DNA of 5,282 bases from NCBI GenBank assembly GCA_013202925.1, contig JABMRA010000093.1, forward strand, positions 1-5,282. Direction: 5' to 3'. Position numbers and translations under genes: made by a program. Below are positions 5,190 to 5,282 of the stretch, in pieces; the first letter of the stretch is position 1, and each line of letters begins with the position of its first letter. The notes under the pieces are model-generated. The model did not search any database. It worked only from the letters and a program-made list of their open reading frames with translations, and was not told where the DNA came from. The DNA is from Candidatus Omnitrophota bacterium (lineage in GTDB: Bacteria > Omnitrophota > Gorgyraeia > Gorgyraeales > Gorgyraeaceae).

Positions 5190-5280
5190 TCGGCAACCCA
5201 GCCGCCATATCCGCTTTATGCGAACTTAGGCCTGTTGGCTTTGCGCCCCCTGATTTCTCTAGGGTTTGCCCTTATCGGCT
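5187..5280 (-). promoter_or_regulatory. c-di-GMP-I (GEMM-I) riboswitch aptamer, minus strand
   Basis: Reading the minus strand, the conserved blocks come in order: AGGGCAAACC (5272-5263), GGCGCAAAGCC (5247-5237), GGCCTAAG (5232-5225), TATGG (5209-5205) and GGGTTGCCGA (5199-5190). The first arm is capped by a GAAA tetraloop (5258-5255) on a CCCUAGA/UCAGGGG stem with one mismatch. The second arm has a GUUCGC/GCGGAU stem and the exact 11-nt tetraloop receptor, CCUAAG with UAUGG. This docking pair is the hallmark of the class. The GGGC core fits c-di-GMP and not the cGAMP-binding variants. It senses c-di-GMP in the transcript leader, but whether ligand turns expression on or off is not clear. The 5' edge is at the window end, so the promoter and the outer part of the closing stem are not visible. 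Downstream is antisense to the REC-GGDEF-MshEN gene. Confidence 0.93.
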
Positions 5281-5282
5281 AA

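Noticed and set aside
4921..5208. Minus-strand open frame of 95 codons starting inside the riboswitch aptamer
   Set aside because: Its ATG is the UAUGG of the tetraloop receptor, it has no ribosome binding site, and the rest is antisense to the well-supported MshEN domain. It resembles no family I know.
5187..5280. Aptamer as a cGAMP-type GEMM variant
   Set aside because: The core reads GGGCAAACC, with G at the ligand-contact position where cGAMP-selective members have A. This is from memory of the variants and not a model score.

Overview
The window is a bacterial chromosomal segment with ordinary housekeeping genes on the left and a signalling region on the right that points to cyclic di-GMP. 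It holds five clear protein genes plus one very small lipoprotein gene, and no tRNA, rRNA, insertion sequence or CRISPR array. The mix suggests an uncultivated Gram-negative-type lineage: a TMTC-like membrane glycosyltransferase with TPRs, a Bacillus/EpsC-style serine acetyltransferase, a REC-GGDEF-MshEN protein, and apparently leaderless genes beside Shine-Dalgarno genes. Omnitrophota or a deltaproteobacterial relative is my guess, made from protein style only and with low confidence.

Left part (1-1271): a 43-residue lipoprotein gene is followed after 26 bases by serine O-acetyltransferase (cysE), which has a strong ribosome binding site. A strong extended -10 promoter then drives a 67-residue cold-shock protein from a GTG start. 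This unit ends at a textbook intrinsic terminator with an 11-bp stem, GAAA loop and T8.

Middle (1278-3626): a TMTC-like GT-C membrane protein with three C-terminal TPRs converges, with a 33-base gap, on a minus-strand GT2 protein of the DPM1/GtrB type. The second could make a polyprenyl-phosphate sugar that the first uses, although they are transcribed from opposite ends.

Right part (3627-5282): the GT2 gene and a REC-GGDEF-MshEN gene diverge. Each has a perfect TATAAT placed 6-7 bases before its ATG, so both messages look leaderless. A 17-bp inverted repeat sits between the two promoters and looks like a shared operator. The right-hand protein has a degraded receiver, a GGDDF variant of the diguanylate cyclase site, and a C-terminal domain of the family that binds c-di-GMP in MshE and PilB.

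The most notable item is at the right edge. The minus strand of 5187-5280 is a c-di-GMP-I (GEMM-I) riboswitch, with all four conserved blocks, a GAAA tetraloop and a canonical 11-nt tetraloop receptor. It reads leftward into the antisense strand of the REC-GGDEF-MshEN gene, not into a gene of its own. Its apparent expression platform lies inside the last codons of that gene: a 7-bp hairpin with a U-rich tail, competed for by a 13-bp long-range helix with the aptamer's 5' strand. A c-di-GMP-controlled antisense or small RNA acting on a c-di-GMP-family gene is therefore a reasonable hypothesis. The riboswitch promoter and anything to its right lie outside the window.
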